From Bacteroidales bacterium (GTDB lineage: Bacteria; Bacteroidota; Bacteroidia; Bacteroidales; UBA3824): a stretch of 34,729 nucleotides of DNA. The position numbers and the translations under genes were made by a program. The stretch spans positions 1 through 34,729 of the forward strand of contig JAGCDD010000219.1 of assembly GCA_017651345.1 (NCBI GenBank). Direction: 5' to 3'. Shown in pieces: positions 34,513 to 34,729 of the stretch; the first letter of the stretch is position 1, and every line of letters begins with the position of its first letter. Below the pieces are notes generated by a model that worked only from the letters and a program-made list of their open reading frames with translations, was not told where the DNA came from and made no database searches.

Positions 34513-34548
34513 TTTTCTGTGTAGTTTTCTGTGTAGTTTTCTGTGTAG
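34513..34548. repeat. Three tandem copies of a 12-bp unit
   Basis: TTTTCTGTGTAG is repeated perfectly three times, 24 bp after the stop of the orphan membrane-protein gene and before the end of the minus-strand gene at the edge. It is in noncoding DNA by my reading and looks like replication slippage. Confidence 0.9.
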
Positions 34549-34588
34549 TAAATGTGGTTTTACGGGAGAGGATTTGTTTGAGAGGTAA

Positions 34589-34729
34589 TCAAATAAAATC
34601 CTTTTCGTGCTGACGGAAAAAATCGCGGTAGATTTTGACGTTTTCGAGGGCGGTCCATTGCTTGATGTCAACGGGATTGGCGTCGAGGTCGTAAATCTTG
34701 GTGCGCTCCATCGCAAGCAAAAACGGCGA
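34589..34729 (-). CDS. C-terminal end of an unidentified gene, cut by the window edge
   Basis: On the minus strand the frame entering from the right edge gives 46 codons, including LLAMERTKIYDLDANPVDIK and LENVKIYRDFFRQHEKDFI, then TGA at 34589-34591. Composition is protein-like and codon use is richer in G/C than the adjacent orphan gene. I cannot assign a family from so short a tail. Confidence 0.6.
   Translation of the reverse strand, partial: SPFLLAMERTKIYDLDANPVDIKQWTALENVKIYRDFFRQHEKDFI

Noticed and set aside
34414..34716. Minus-strand frame of 100 codons containing an LHRK repeat
   Set aside because: The repeat is the 12-bp tandem repeat read through. The frame overlaps the 3' end of the orphan gene, and the alternative frame from the edge ending at 34589 is more protein-like.

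Overview
The window reads as a chromosomal segment of a member of the Bacteroidota, most likely order Bacteroidales. The reasons are an AT-rich genome with Bacteroidota-type promoters (TTTG, about 20 nt, then TAnnTTTG), a SusC/SusD pair, a regulator derived from the hybrid two-component systems (HTCS) that control such pairs, a type IX secretion plug protein, a Bacteroidota-type putative porin, several TlpA-like redoxins with DUF4369-like N-termini, and the long Bacteroidota form of Lgt. I see no insertion sequence, CRISPR array, phage gene or rRNA.

Layout. 1-4352 (minus): a large secreted protein with three SPOR-like repeats, followed 13 bp later by a membrane-anchored flotillin (FloA)-like protein that runs off the left edge. 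FloA's short helical repeat region appears expanded about fourfold in it. 4459-4619 (minus): tRNA-His with its promoter and terminator. 4750-6827 (plus): a putative porin. 7046-9385: divergent pdxB (vitamin B6 synthesis) and a type IX secretion plug protein. 9393-13936 (minus): an operon-like series of FHA protein, redoxin without a CXXC, TrkH and TrkA. 14108-18453 (plus): lgt, inositol monophosphatase, two GT2 glycosyltransferases and 5-formyl-THF cyclo-ligase, tightly packed. 18538-23647 (minus): a susC-susD pair without enzyme genes, preceded by a leader of about 245 nt. 24109-25737 (minus): an HTCS-derived regulator lacking its sensor domain, phosphoacceptor histidine and phosphoacceptor aspartate. 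25862-26956 (minus): di-heme cytochrome c peroxidase. 27122-30590 (plus): two related thioredoxin-fold proteins and a DJ-1/PfpI protein. 30606-30788 (minus): the tail of a lost PP2C/SpoIIE-type phosphatase. 30789-33038 (minus): CPA2 cation/proton antiporter. 33155-34489 (plus): an orphan membrane protein. 34589-34729 (minus): the end of an unidentified gene.

Themes. Much of the window concerns the cell envelope: lipoprotein maturation, glycosyl transfer, periplasmic redox, outer-membrane uptake, secretion, and peptidoglycan/membrane organisation. Two separate loci handle potassium (Trk/Ktr uptake and a Kef-like antiporter).

The most unusual items are the expanded flotillin with its triple-SPOR partner and the apparently non-phosphorylatable HTCS remnant beside an orphan SusCD. 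The overlapping divergent promoters at 26977-27024 and an atypical tRNA-His are also worth checking. All family calls come from reading motifs by eye; no database search was run.
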